From Evernia prunastri (Eukaryota; Ascomycota; Lecanoromycetes; Lecanorales; Parmeliaceae), in NCBI GenBank assembly GCA_003184365.1, contig NKYR01000036.1:124001-188000 (forward strand): a stretch of DNA of 64,000 nucleotides, read 5' to 3'. The position numbers and the translations under genes were made by a program. This document shows positions 45,349 through 55,534 of the stretch, piece after piece. The number at the start of each line of letters is the position of its first letter. Within the stretch, counting starts at the first letter, position 1. The notes under the pieces are model-generated. The model was not told where the DNA came from. It ran no database searches and was given only the letters and a program-made list of their open reading frames with translations.

Positions 45349-48300
45349 TGCGGGCGGCAATGGCCAGAAGGCCCCCCGTTTCGGTTCCTAATTCCGGTGG
45401 ACTCGTGTATTTTGACTGAAGGAAGCTGGTTCGGGGCAAGGCCCACACGAACTCGAGAAAGATGTTAGTTTTGCTGTGAGAGAAGGATGTGCATCTGGAC
45501 AGGGCGAACGCTTGCTCTGGGAAATGAATTTGAGGAGGTCTGCTTAGGAAGTAGGGCGAAGTGATGACTTGGAGAGGGCCATTAGACAATGTGTATGATC
45601 AGTCGTTCTTACAAGTGAGCATGAGTGTCTGTAGTTTCGTGAGCTGGAGAAATTGAAGAGGGAAAGAGAGAGCAATAATGTGTGGGAGTGAATGGGCTGG
45701 ATCACGCTGTGACTACGGTCGCCAATTTGAGTGAATTTACAATTTGACGCGCCAAGTCGAAGATAATCGTCATTTTTCGCGGAAATGTTCCGAAATCCTT
45801 CTTCACTTTCAATCTCAACTTCATTTCGCGCTGTCATTTCCCTAGGGACAGACTCGTCAGGAATCGGAGAAAATCACAGACAAGGGCTCTGATTGGCGAC
45901 ATTGCCCTCATGTAAGATACGGAACCAAATTTGATAGTCACAGTGTATCGACTCTATGTGCCAAACAGCGAAACGAGGAGATGCTTGCTGTCTTTCGTCT
46001 CAAATGTACCTACTGTTGTGTACTATACGGGCATAAATGGTAGATTTACTCTACCTCGAGCTGACAAGCAATGCTCGTATCTCAATCCCTTGGGTCCACA
46101 TGGGTTACGTGCAAATCCGTTGGAGTCATGGGATCGGATCACACAAACCAGCTGCTCTTCAACAGGTCTGTTTTCAGGATTTGGAATTATAGGATCCTCA
46201 CTTCTCCACCTGAGCTGGAGGGTTTGTTTTTTCCTAGGGTTTCTTGAGTCATGGAGTGAGGACAAGGGTCACGGCAGGCGCATGTTGCAAAGAGTTCACT
46301 CGTCGACTTGCGAAACCACGGTAATGGGATATGCACTACCTTACTCTACATAAACCTTGAAACAAACCGTGCAGCCATTCGATTCAAATATCTTACTTAT
46401 CCTTTAACCTGACTCGTGAGCAGTTATAAAACGATGGAGACAATAATGATAAAGTAATGGTTGACTTAAATGATGAGTCGGATTCTCAATTCTCAATTGT
46501 TGTAAACCCAAGGTATTGCAAAATCTGAGACTTGATCCATTAACCTAACCATCATGATTATAACCATCATGATTATAACCATCATGATTATAACCATCAT
46601 GATTATAACCATCATGATTATTATGATGGTTATTATGACGATTAAACTTGACATGATGATCGCAAAATGAACCTGTTGCTCTTTGCAATAATAACTTATT
46701 CGACGTTTTCGTTCGGCTTGGCCCGCACCACTTACATTCCAGGTAAAACATCCGACTGGGAACGTTAACTTACACATCCAAAGTTAACTTATCCATGCTG
46801 CTATAAGGTAGGACGGGTAGAAGCCCAAGCTATTTCCAAAGGCTGCTAACGGCTTCTGCTCTCATGGCCCACCTATCAGATCCATGATTCCGCTGCTGTC
46901 TGCGGCCAGCTAGTGAACGCCGGTGTCTAATACTACTCTCACATTGCCTGCTGCCTGCACAGCAAGTATTAGAGAGATCATCCTCGACAAAACTCTTCCA
47001 AACGTACTCAAGCCACAATGTCTGTTCCAAAGTAAACAGACGACGTCTGAACAGCGTTGTGCTATCATTTGTAGTCTAACCCGATGCTGCCACTATCCGA
47101 CCTAATCCCTGTCTCCGTCGCATCTTCGCATGGGTGGATCACTTTCCCCGCGATTGCTGAGCAGATGGCGGCTTGTTGAGCGTATCGGAGAATTTTCTTG
47201 CTCTGCTTTCAACCTTTGGGTCAATTGGTGGGGGCCAACAGACGAACTGCAGTCCGCATGAAGAAGCGAAGAATGTGCACGTTGTGGCGCCCTGCCAGTG
47301 TTGACTCGCGAAACCATTTGCTATTCAGAGCTGCACGCATCGACTGGAGGTTGGATCTGCAACTGATCTTCCCAATTCTGGGAAGCTAGCAGTAAAAGTG
47401 CCAGAAAATCTCAGGCAAATCCATCTTCACCCTGGTGAGGGGGAATGCCATAGTCATGGATCACGGCGTTAAGTCAACACATTTACTTAGCGCTACACTA
47501 GTAGGGCAGGGCTCCATTCTGGATTATTGTCAACCCGCACAGGAGGATACCGTGGTAGATGTGCCCTGATGCCTGCAGTGATTGGCTGAAACCTATCATG
47601 CATTCTGTCCTGAGATCAGCTTCAAAGACCTTCCAGGGCCTCCGACTGGCCTAAGGAGACTAGCTGTCTGGTCGACAGATCCGGCGAAGAGGCTCTGGGT
47701 TGGAAGCATACTGTACTCCTTCCGGCGGACAGCGTCCACCCGATAGCCACAGTTTGCCTCTAGACAAAGGAACTCCTTCTCTACCCTCAACTTTCCTTCC
47801 TGTAGGCAGTTCCGGCAATCAGGATCGACGGCAACGGACAAAGACTATCTGGCGGGTAAGTACGGTCGCCGCTTTGGGCTCCGCATAGCTTCTAGAAGCC
47901 TCACGTCTGGAGCTGCATCCACCGATTGCTGCATCCGGAGTTGGTATGCTAAGACTGCAATCCAGATGTCTGCAACAGGTGCCTTCCACTCTTGACTACC
48001 TCATGATGAGGCCATATCCTCGTCAATCCTCTGTTCCCTCCATGAACCACAAATCTGACACATGATTGAGACATCCAGCCTCTAGAATATTTCCATACTT
48101 TCATCAACATCCCTTCTATCCAACAACGCGAACTCACAGTCCCCTGGAGCTTAGAACAATTGAGCAACACAATAGAACAGCGGTTCTGGAGACTACACCA
48201 ATCGACCGAACAGCCAATTAGGACATTGGGGAAGAGGTTACTCACACGCGTAGTCAAGTCGGGTACAGACCGCTCTTTCGCAACGCCGTACCCGTGCAAC

Positions 48301-48379
48301 ATCCACCTGGCTCAACATTTAATAGATACATCCTCAGGATAAGACCAGGTTCCGATCCGACCTCGTCCTCACGTCGGTC
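45349..48379. other. Long divergent intergenic region (3.0 kb) between RXT2 and the HMG-box gene
   Basis: No supported gene. It holds a 15-bp minisatellite at 46545-46633. Minus-strand frames at 47596-47841 and nearby are short and uncharacteristic. The last 400 bp before 48380 are probably the long leader of the HMG-box gene, as fungal regulators often have extended upstream regions. Confidence 0.45.
46545..46633. repeat. 15-bp minisatellite (five copies) ending in an 11-bp inverted repeat
   Basis: Unit ATAACCATCATGATT is repeated five times, 46545-46619; the first copy starts CT instead of AT. Each unit contains the 8-bp palindrome ATCATGAT. The final copy is followed by its mirror: ATAACCATCAT (46605-46615), 7 nt, then ATGATGGTTAT (46623-46633), a perfect 11-bp inverted repeat. 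Confidence 0.9.
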
Positions 48380-50094
48380 ATGTCTGTGGCGGCAATGGTA
48401 AAACAACCTCCTCCCACGCCGCCAAGTGCCGACGGACGCCAACTTCAAGGTGGCTTTGGCCATATGGTGCAGCACAATGCCCGAAGCGAGCACCAAGCCA
48501 ACGCATATGCCCTGGACAACAGTCCTTACATGCCTTCTGCAGCCACTTCATTTGATAATACTCCAGAGCCTGAGGTTGGCCAGTGGTACATGGACCAGTA
48601 CGGCAACAAGAGCTTTCACCTCTACCGGGAGCAGAATAACCTCGGCGTGGATATGGGGTTTGTAAGTTGCGCCAAAAGATTGGCAGGTCGCAAGACAGAC
48701 GATGCGGACCGGCTAATGAAAAGCAGGATGCGTATGGACAGCAAGCCTTCCATCCTCAGCAACAGGGTATCTTCAACCCTTATGCTCTCCAACAGCAGCA
48801 TGTAAGTTCAAACGCAGCCAGTCGGCCTTCACAGAAGACTGATCGGTTCACATAGCAATACCCCAATCCTCTCATGCATGGTAGAGCGCCTCCTACACCG
48901 GAAATATCAGACCAAAGCACGCCACAAACACGATCAACCAGGCAAAATCGACTAGCGACAGGCTCTCGTCGTCCTTCGCACTCCCCTCGATCGCGCAAGG
49001 CTGCCCGGAGGACGAACGTTGTGAAAACGAAGACGCTGAGTGGTCCGCTCAGCGAGCTGACAAAGGATATGACAAACATACAGATAAAAGACACGGAGGC
49101 CTGGGTGAACAGATCTGTGGAGGATAGGAGAGAGGAGGCAAAGAAAGACAACCTCGTGAAACGTCCCTCGAATTCCTTCATTTTATACAGATCCGCATAC
49201 GCCGACAGAGCCAGGGCATGGGAGAAGTCACCCAATCACCAGAAGATATCTTCGCTCGCTGGCGAGAGCTGGGCGATGGAGCCTCCAGAAATCCGGAAAC
49301 AGTTTGATGCATGGGCCAAGGTCGAAAGAGAGAACCACGCCAAAGCATTCCCGGACTACAAGTTCCAACCGCAAACAGGGAAGGTCACGAACCGCAAACG
49401 GAAAGGAAGAGCAGGTGATTCAGAAGAAGAGCTAAGCGACAACGACTCGGACTACGCATACGCACCAAATGGAGCAGGCCGGTCACTGAAGCCTAAGAAA
49501 TCGAAGAAGCCTTACCGTGAAACCAGCTACACGCCAAGCGGGACATCCCTTGATGAGTACGACCCCAATGGCTTCGACGCTGCCGACTTGTTCCCTCCTC
49601 CCTCCTCGTACCAGGCACACAACCCCGGGAAGCCTCTGCCCGCCGCTTTGAATCAGCAAGCTCTTCACAACCAATACTACCAAACGACAAGTCATCCGAA
49701 CCAAAGAATGGCCCATCTTGGCCACGTCGAGGATATCTTCGTTCATCCAGTCGATGCACCATCTGGGTACCACCAGACACCAATGCCAGTGATAGGTATT
49801 CCGGGTGCATATCATCATGGACTCCAGGATGAGGAGGGCGGGCAGCAGATGCTGAGCAACAATCCGCAGTTGGACCCAATGTTGGCAAGCTATGATCAAA
49901 GCCAAGGTCGATATTCTAATACCAGCGGTAGCGAGGATGTCAATCAGGCGATGAGCGGGCTGGGAGGTATCCAAGCTGGGGAGTACCAGACGCCAGCATA
50001 TTCGCCCGTTTTGAACGATTTCGAAAGCGAGCATGGAGACGCAGAACCTGAGATGGGGTCTGACGAGTGGTTTGCCCGGCAGAGAGACAGGTAG
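48380..50094 (+). CDS. HMG-box (MATA-type) DNA-binding protein
   Basis: Probable transcription factor. Exons 48380-48661, 48724-48801 and 48856-50094 (introns 62 and 54 bp, all phase 0) give 532 residues. The HMG box lies at about residues 215-290: VKRPSNSFILYRSAYADRAR, NHQKISSLAGESWAMEPP, FDAWAKVERENHAKAFPDY. It resembles the sequence-specific MATA_HMG class more than the HMGB class. A basic RKRKGR stretch follows directly. The N-terminal 140 residues are Gln/Pro/Tyr-rich and the C-terminal 240 residues are low-complexity, as expected of activation or interaction regions. No mating-type flanking genes (APN2, SLA2, MAT1-1-1) are nearby, so it is not the MAT1-2-1 idiomorph. Confidence 0.88.
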
Positions 50095-51545
50095 TGGTAC
50101 TAGCCAAGAGATCCTGCCTAGCCGGATTCTTTTTCATGAGTACATGTTGTCTTGATTTCTTGGGCGGCGGGAGATACCCTGGTGTTCTCATCCATTTATC
50201 GAAGGCGTTGTTGCAGGTGTCATAGGTGTTTCTTCGCAAATCAAATGTATGACAGGAAATTCCTATTCCCACTGCAACTACTTATGGCTCCTTATGACAG
50301 AAATTCCGAGCATTGTGTTAGGCATCGTCCGGTCTTTTATCACCGCAAGACATCTTTTGTTTCGCTTTCTCGCAATAAGGGCATCAAGCGGTCTTCTCAT
50401 CACTTCAATCTCAAGAATTCATCCATTGAGCTCTCTGGCAACAATGACATCGCTCCGTCCAACCCATTGTGTCACTCTAATGTATCTAGGAAGCCCTCTT
50501 CTTTTCAAACTACAAAACAAAGCTCCGCAAGGATAGATTCCATCATCGGATTGTCAAACGCGCCGTTTGGACGTCACGTCAGCGGGGGAGCAACTTTTGC
50601 GCCTATCGGAGGGCAGGGAAGAACTCGTGGACGGGTATCGACCGCCCAATGGACGGGCACACGGAACGTGGAGCGAGCATAGCCAAACACAATGAGCTTT
50701 GATACTGGTCGTGCTGCAGGTTGCCAGCAGCAAGCTTCGATGGTCGTCGTTCTCCGGACTAAGCGAAAGTACCTCGGTAGGCCCCGATGTCTTGGCGGGA
50801 CAAAGGCATGATCCTTCGATCGTCTCATACCTCCTACTCTAATGTTACATACTCTCTCATTACCCCTAGCATACTCTCCTATCCTAAGGTATTTTCCTAT
50901 CCTATTTCACTTTTCTATCGCGCTGTATTCACAAGGACACTCTTCTACCTCACAGTGATTTTATAATGGACTTGTTTTCAATTACTCTATTTGGGTTACA
51001 AAGAGTTTCGGGAATTGGGAATTGACAGTCTGATAATCTTCTCTCTGTCGTATTTTCATCAAAACAGAGTAGTTTGTGGCTCACCTTCCGACGCTTGTGA
51101 TTGAAAAGCAAGGTTTACTTTTTTCGTATTACACAATGGCATATTTCCATATTGTGAGCCCTCGATCTACTACTCTGAGAACGAAAACAGTAAAAACACA
51201 CGAGTTAGTGAGATCAGAGGTACTCTCAGTGGCTTCAGACTTTCAGGTGATAGTCAAAGGTATAAGCGCAGCAGTCAGCAATCAGCATCAAGAGAGGGGG
51301 CATCTTTTTCGAGACTCGGTGAGTAGGTAGAGAATAATATACTAGTGCGGACTACTTTCAGACGTCATTTTAGCAGAATACTAGAAATAAAGTCGCGGGG
51401 GTCCTTACTTACCACCTTGATTCTTATTACTACAACCATCACCCACATCTACAAACTTCAAACCTCAATCGTCAAACGAAATCTCACATCCATACAAGTA
51501 GATCCACCTACTCCTCACAAACAGCCATCCAAACTCCCATTCATC
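50095..51545. other. Intergenic region, promoter of the Grg-1 gene
   Basis: 1.45 kb. The last 150 bp (51400-51545) are a C/A-rich leader with many CATC and CAAAC runs, typical of a strongly expressed fungal gene. A 176-codon + strand frame at 50152-50682 has no recognisable content and is not called. Nothing else seen. Confidence 0.45.
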
Positions 51546-52050
51546 ATGGAAACGCTTAAGTGAGCCCCTGCCCTTTCTCCCCCTCCCTACTCCTCACATC
51601 TAGCTAATGATTGCCTGGATATTTGCTGATCTCACCAGGAACGTAGGCAATCAGGTCTCCGAGACTCTCCAGGGTGCCACGTCTGGCGCTTCCAAGGAGG
51701 CTAATAAGAGTCAGTCATATCAATCACCCCTCCTCTCTCCTCCCCTCCCTCCCCTTCCCCCTTCTCTCTTTCTCTCTCTCTCTCTCTTCCTCTCCCTCCC
51801 TCTCTCCCTCCTCTCTACCCTACTCAACACTGATACAATACCCAGACGTCGCAAAGGACAGCGATGCGAAAGCCAGCACCCGTCTCGAGGCCGGCAAAGA
51901 CGCAATCAGTGACAAGGTAGACGAGAAGAAGCACGACGTAAGCTACTATCTCCCTTCCTCCCTCCCTTCCTCCTCCTGATAAACATAGTGCTAACGAGCG
52001 ACTCCTTATAGACCAAGGCCGATGTTCACAAGGAGGCCGCCAAAAACTAG
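51546..52050 (+). CDS. grg-1: Glucose-repressible / clock-controlled small protein (Grg-1/CCG-1 family)
   Basis: A 71-residue hydrophilic protein of the Grg-1/CCG-1 family, strongly induced on glucose loss, stress or conidiation in Neurospora; molecular role unknown. Exons 51546-51559, 51639-51709, 51846-51937 and 52012-52050. The protein has the family landmarks VSETLQGATSGASKEANK, ASTRLEAGKDAISDKVDEKK and a Lys/His/Ala-rich end HKEAAKN. The first exon is only 14 bp. Intron 2 (136 bp) is almost wholly C and T between about 51726 and 51826. It is a short gene split by three introns. Confidence 0.93.
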
Positions 52051-53643
52051 CCTCCTACAAACACTGCCAACTCCGTCTGTCTTATAGAGCAGAAGGGCAA
52101 CTATCCTTGGCAAGCAATGGTTATAGCGGTAGATGAACAATGACATGACTTGAATCAGCTTGCGTGGAAGGAAGCATGATTACGGAAAGGGAAAACTGCT
52201 TTGCTCTCGAGAAGTCTAGCCAAGCGCTTTACATAGGTCTAGTAGCATCATCAATACAAGACTCTCGAGTATAACCTTTCCAAACCACCTATATGAAGTT
52301 GCACATTGTACCGTTTTTCAACCCCAAAGCGCCACCAATCCTATGTCCTTTACCATAACGGATGAAAGTCCGGGAAGAGGGCGAGTCTATCTCTCATTCG
52401 ATAGCCAAGAGATCATATCACACGGGCGTCGAAGAAATGTAGAATATGATTCTCTACAACGATTGGACAACGACCAACATCAATGCTGACATCCATGCTT
52501 TCATGTCTCTCTCATTCGGTATACGCAATGGCCGTGCTCTGAAGGTTCATTTACCGTGGACTTCTTTCGCATATCCCTAGAATGTTAGTTTGCTTCCAGC
52601 CGTAGGGCAGAGCGACTGGATAACGGCTCGCCTCAGTATTGTCCCTCAGCGATCACTATCTGTCTATCTGCCATTTGGCGACTTTCGATGACCATGCCTC
52701 CGCTGCAGAGGAGACAGAGTTCCTTTGGTGTCGCTTGACCATAAGAGACAAGATACGTCTCTCTCTTCTCGGGTTATCTTGAAATGATGGTATAGTCCCT
52801 TGAGTGGCACTAAGGATATAATAGGTAGAGTACTCCTGCTAATAAGTTTTCCATTCTAGGAAAAGCAGCACGATTGTCGCGACTGAATTTCGTCGTATAT
52901 TCACTACTTACCAGTCCTGTCTTTGGGACGATCTACATCTCTTGAATTTTTTCTTCAAAACATGATGACTCCCAATGAGGGGTTCCGCGTCAAAATGTCC
53001 TATCAGAGAGAAGAGTTCGACTCGTAGACTGTGAGAGTCTACGCAGTATGGTTCGGTGGAAAGCCCATCGCTGCTTGCGTCGTCTTCATGCTCGAGCGTT
53101 CAAGGCTTAAGAAAAGTGTGCTGAACCGACGAACAAAGGTAGGAGTGCCATACTTCAAACGACTTAACACGTGAGATGAAGACGTGGAGTGGACAAGCTA
53201 GAGCTGGTAGAGACGTTTTGCGAAGGTTCGGTTTGAGAACAGGCTTGTGTAAACAGCAGTTCTATACAGAATCCTTTACTTACTCCGCCAACAAGAGGCT
53301 TCTGGTTTGGACATTGTGACGAACACTACTGTCTGCAAAGGATGCACTTGAGGGTTCTGCCTCACCAAAATTGATGCCATCATCGATTCCTGTGTTCCGG
53401 GAAAGAGTACATTTGGCAGCAAAACCGATGGACGAGGTCAATACTTTTAGCGAGAGGGTGGCTTCGTTAAAGTAGACGGGTGGGGCCGGTCTTGGCGTTG
53501 CTCTTGACGGGATCGACGAGACAGACCATGAGACAACCACAGAAGTGGACGGCTTTGGTAGAGATGAGCTAGGTCTCACGTGTTTGAGCAATCGTGCACC
53601 GTGGATAGCCTAGTTGGCTTATCACCGTGATCTAAAGGTTACC
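52051..53643. other. Intergenic region between Grg-1 and PSF1
   Basis: 1.6 kb. One minus-strand 103-codon frame (53280-53591) starts with ATG close to the PSF1 start and could be a divergent small gene, but I recognise nothing in it. No RNA gene found. Confidence 0.4.
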
Positions 53644-54421
53644 ATGTATGGTGATCATGCATTCAAGCTTGTGAGTTCTCTCCAGATCAGGAGTACAAAC
53701 AACAATTGGAAGGGTCCTAAAAGCTACCACCCCAGATTCAACATGCCAAAAGAACGCAGGCCTTAGCTCATCTACCACACTATCAAATCGAGCTTGTGAG
53801 AGAAGCGACGCGCGAAGTACGTGACCTCGACAAAGACGTCTCCAACATTCTTGCTCCCTTCGATGGCTCCTTCAACCCCTCCTCTGAACCAGCCACGGCA
53901 TGTTCCGTCCTCGTCAATCATCTTTGCATGCGCCGTAACAAGCGATGCCTGCTCGCCTATCATAAAGTGCGATCCGACAAGCTCGAGGAGATGTGCTGGA
54001 GGGGTAAGGATGTTCTGGATCAAGAGCAACAGCCTGGCCGGCAGAGCAACGGGGAAGGATCAGGCATGGCTTCTGAGGCAGGGAATCAGAGTTCGCTCAG
54101 TCCAGAGGAAGAGGAATATGTCCGGCAATACGGGGATATGCTGGCAGCGTACAAAGGGCAATGGACTGATATTGATTTAACGGGGAGCCTGGAACCCCCA
54201 CGGGATCTATTTATTGATGTGAGGGTACTGAAGGATGCTGGGGAAATTCAGACGGAGTATGGGTATGTTTAGTTCTTTCCAATGTTCCCGCACGTCCAAA
54301 GCGGATTTACTAATGCACGGCTGGTAGGGCCATTACTTTGACAAAGAATAGCCAGTTTTATGTGAGGCAAGGGGATGTCGAACGATTGATCGCTCAGGGA
54401 TATTTGCAGAAGCTGAGCTAA
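53644..54421 (+). CDS. PSF1: GINS complex subunit Psf1
   Basis: Subunit of the GINS tetramer, which with Cdc45 and MCM2-7 forms the replicative CMG helicase. Exons 53644-53670, 53736-54262 and 54328-54421 (introns 65 bp each) give 215 residues, the normal size. The start MYGDHAFKL then IQHAKRTQALAHLPHYQ is the family N-terminus. The core shows VRDLDKDVSNILAPFDGSFN, VNHLCMRRNKRCLLAYHKVR and, after a short disordered loop, EYVRQYGDMLAAYKGQWTDI, LTGSLEPPRDLFIDVRVLKD and the B-domain end QFYVRQGDVERLIAQGYLQK. The 27-bp first exon is certain because of the conserved start. Confidence 0.97.
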
Positions 54422-55534
54422 GGACTCCGCGGCATTGCGCAGCTGTGGACGGCTCCATCGGTCAGTCTTCGGTGCTACAGCGGCAAGGTGAGCCTTGAAC
54501 TCCCCGTGGAACTGTCCCTTCTGACATCCATGAAAAGCTTCTTCCCTGTATCTATATCAAGCCATTAAATTTTTACTCCGCACTGATCTACGGGTGGTGC
54601 CTTAAACGGCTTTGATGAGCACTGGCGCGAGTACATCCCTAGCGACGCCTGTTGGGGCCTGCGTTAGGTACGCAACAGAGGAGGGGTTTATGTCCGCAAG
54701 GAAAACCGGAGATGGAGAGCCCACTGCAATTATTGTGAGGTGAAGAAAGGCGATGCTTTTCTTTTTTATATCTGAGCAGAACATCAACTAGACTGTCCAA
54801 TTGTCATCTGACGTACGGAACCTGCGGAAGGAAGAAAAGTCTTCCCCATTTAGTGTGTAGGTAAAAGAAAAGAAAAGAAGAGAAGAGGAGCGGAGAGGAG
54901 AGGAGAGGAGAGAGAAAAAAGATGCATGGCAATCCCCATGGGAAAATTAGAATTGAATCTTTCGCCGGCTCATCTAGGTATCTATCGCGATTATGCGACA
55001 GCATGCTTCAAAAAGCATGCAAATCTCCTATAAATTCCTTGTACGTTTATCCAATAATCCTTCTCGAATGTAGCATCCCAATAATAAATGATGCTGGCGC
55101 TGAGGGGTTGGTGGGGGAGTGGAAGTCAAAAGAAGGCTTAAGGTAATTTCTTGGCGAGGAGGCGAGTAACTAAGGTAAGCACGCTAAGGTCCCCATCGCA
55201 CCGTTAGTTAGGTAATAAATTAGCAACGGGAACCGCAAAAATCAAAAAGGTAAATCGCCTCAAATCCCTGCCATTGAAATTCTCAAAGGCGTGATGGAGT
55301 ACACCACATTCTCTTCGTTTCTCTTCTTCATATACTATTTTTTTGGTTTCTGGTTTACCCTGGAAGTTGGTGATTCGTGGGGTTTGCAACTCATTCAGCC
55401 ATTAGCTTCCTCACCTCGCCATGCATCTGCACGCATCACGCCTTTTGTCGTGAGCCCGTTGCAATCAATTTGTTGGGAGCTAAAGAGACTCTAGGAATGT
55501 GGGACGGTCATAGGATTCAAAGAGAAGTACGAAA
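54422..55534. other. Intergenic region with purine-rich tract
   Basis: 1.1 kb, probably the PSF1 terminator and the promoter of the SulP transporter gene. The + strand is nearly all A and G from about 54866 to 54921 (GAGAGGAGAGGAGAGGAGAG core). No gene seen. Confidence 0.45.

Noticed and set aside
48380..50094. Mating-type locus (MAT1-2-1)
   Set aside because: The HMG box is of the right class, but APN2, SLA2 and other usual MAT neighbours are absent and the protein is larger with different flanks.
50152..50682. 176-codon + strand frame downstream of the HMG-box gene
   Set aside because: Begins within likely 3' UTR, does not start with ATG, and overlaps other frames; residue pattern is not protein-like.
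53280..53591. 103-codon minus-strand frame upstream of PSF1
   Set aside because: Has an ATG but no conserved features; kept only as a remark because divergent small genes cannot be excluded.
53608..53630. A-box-like sequence TAGCCTAGTTGG suggesting a tRNA
   Set aside because: No B box follows, the D-arm cannot form properly, and the sequence is the leader just before the PSF1 start codon.
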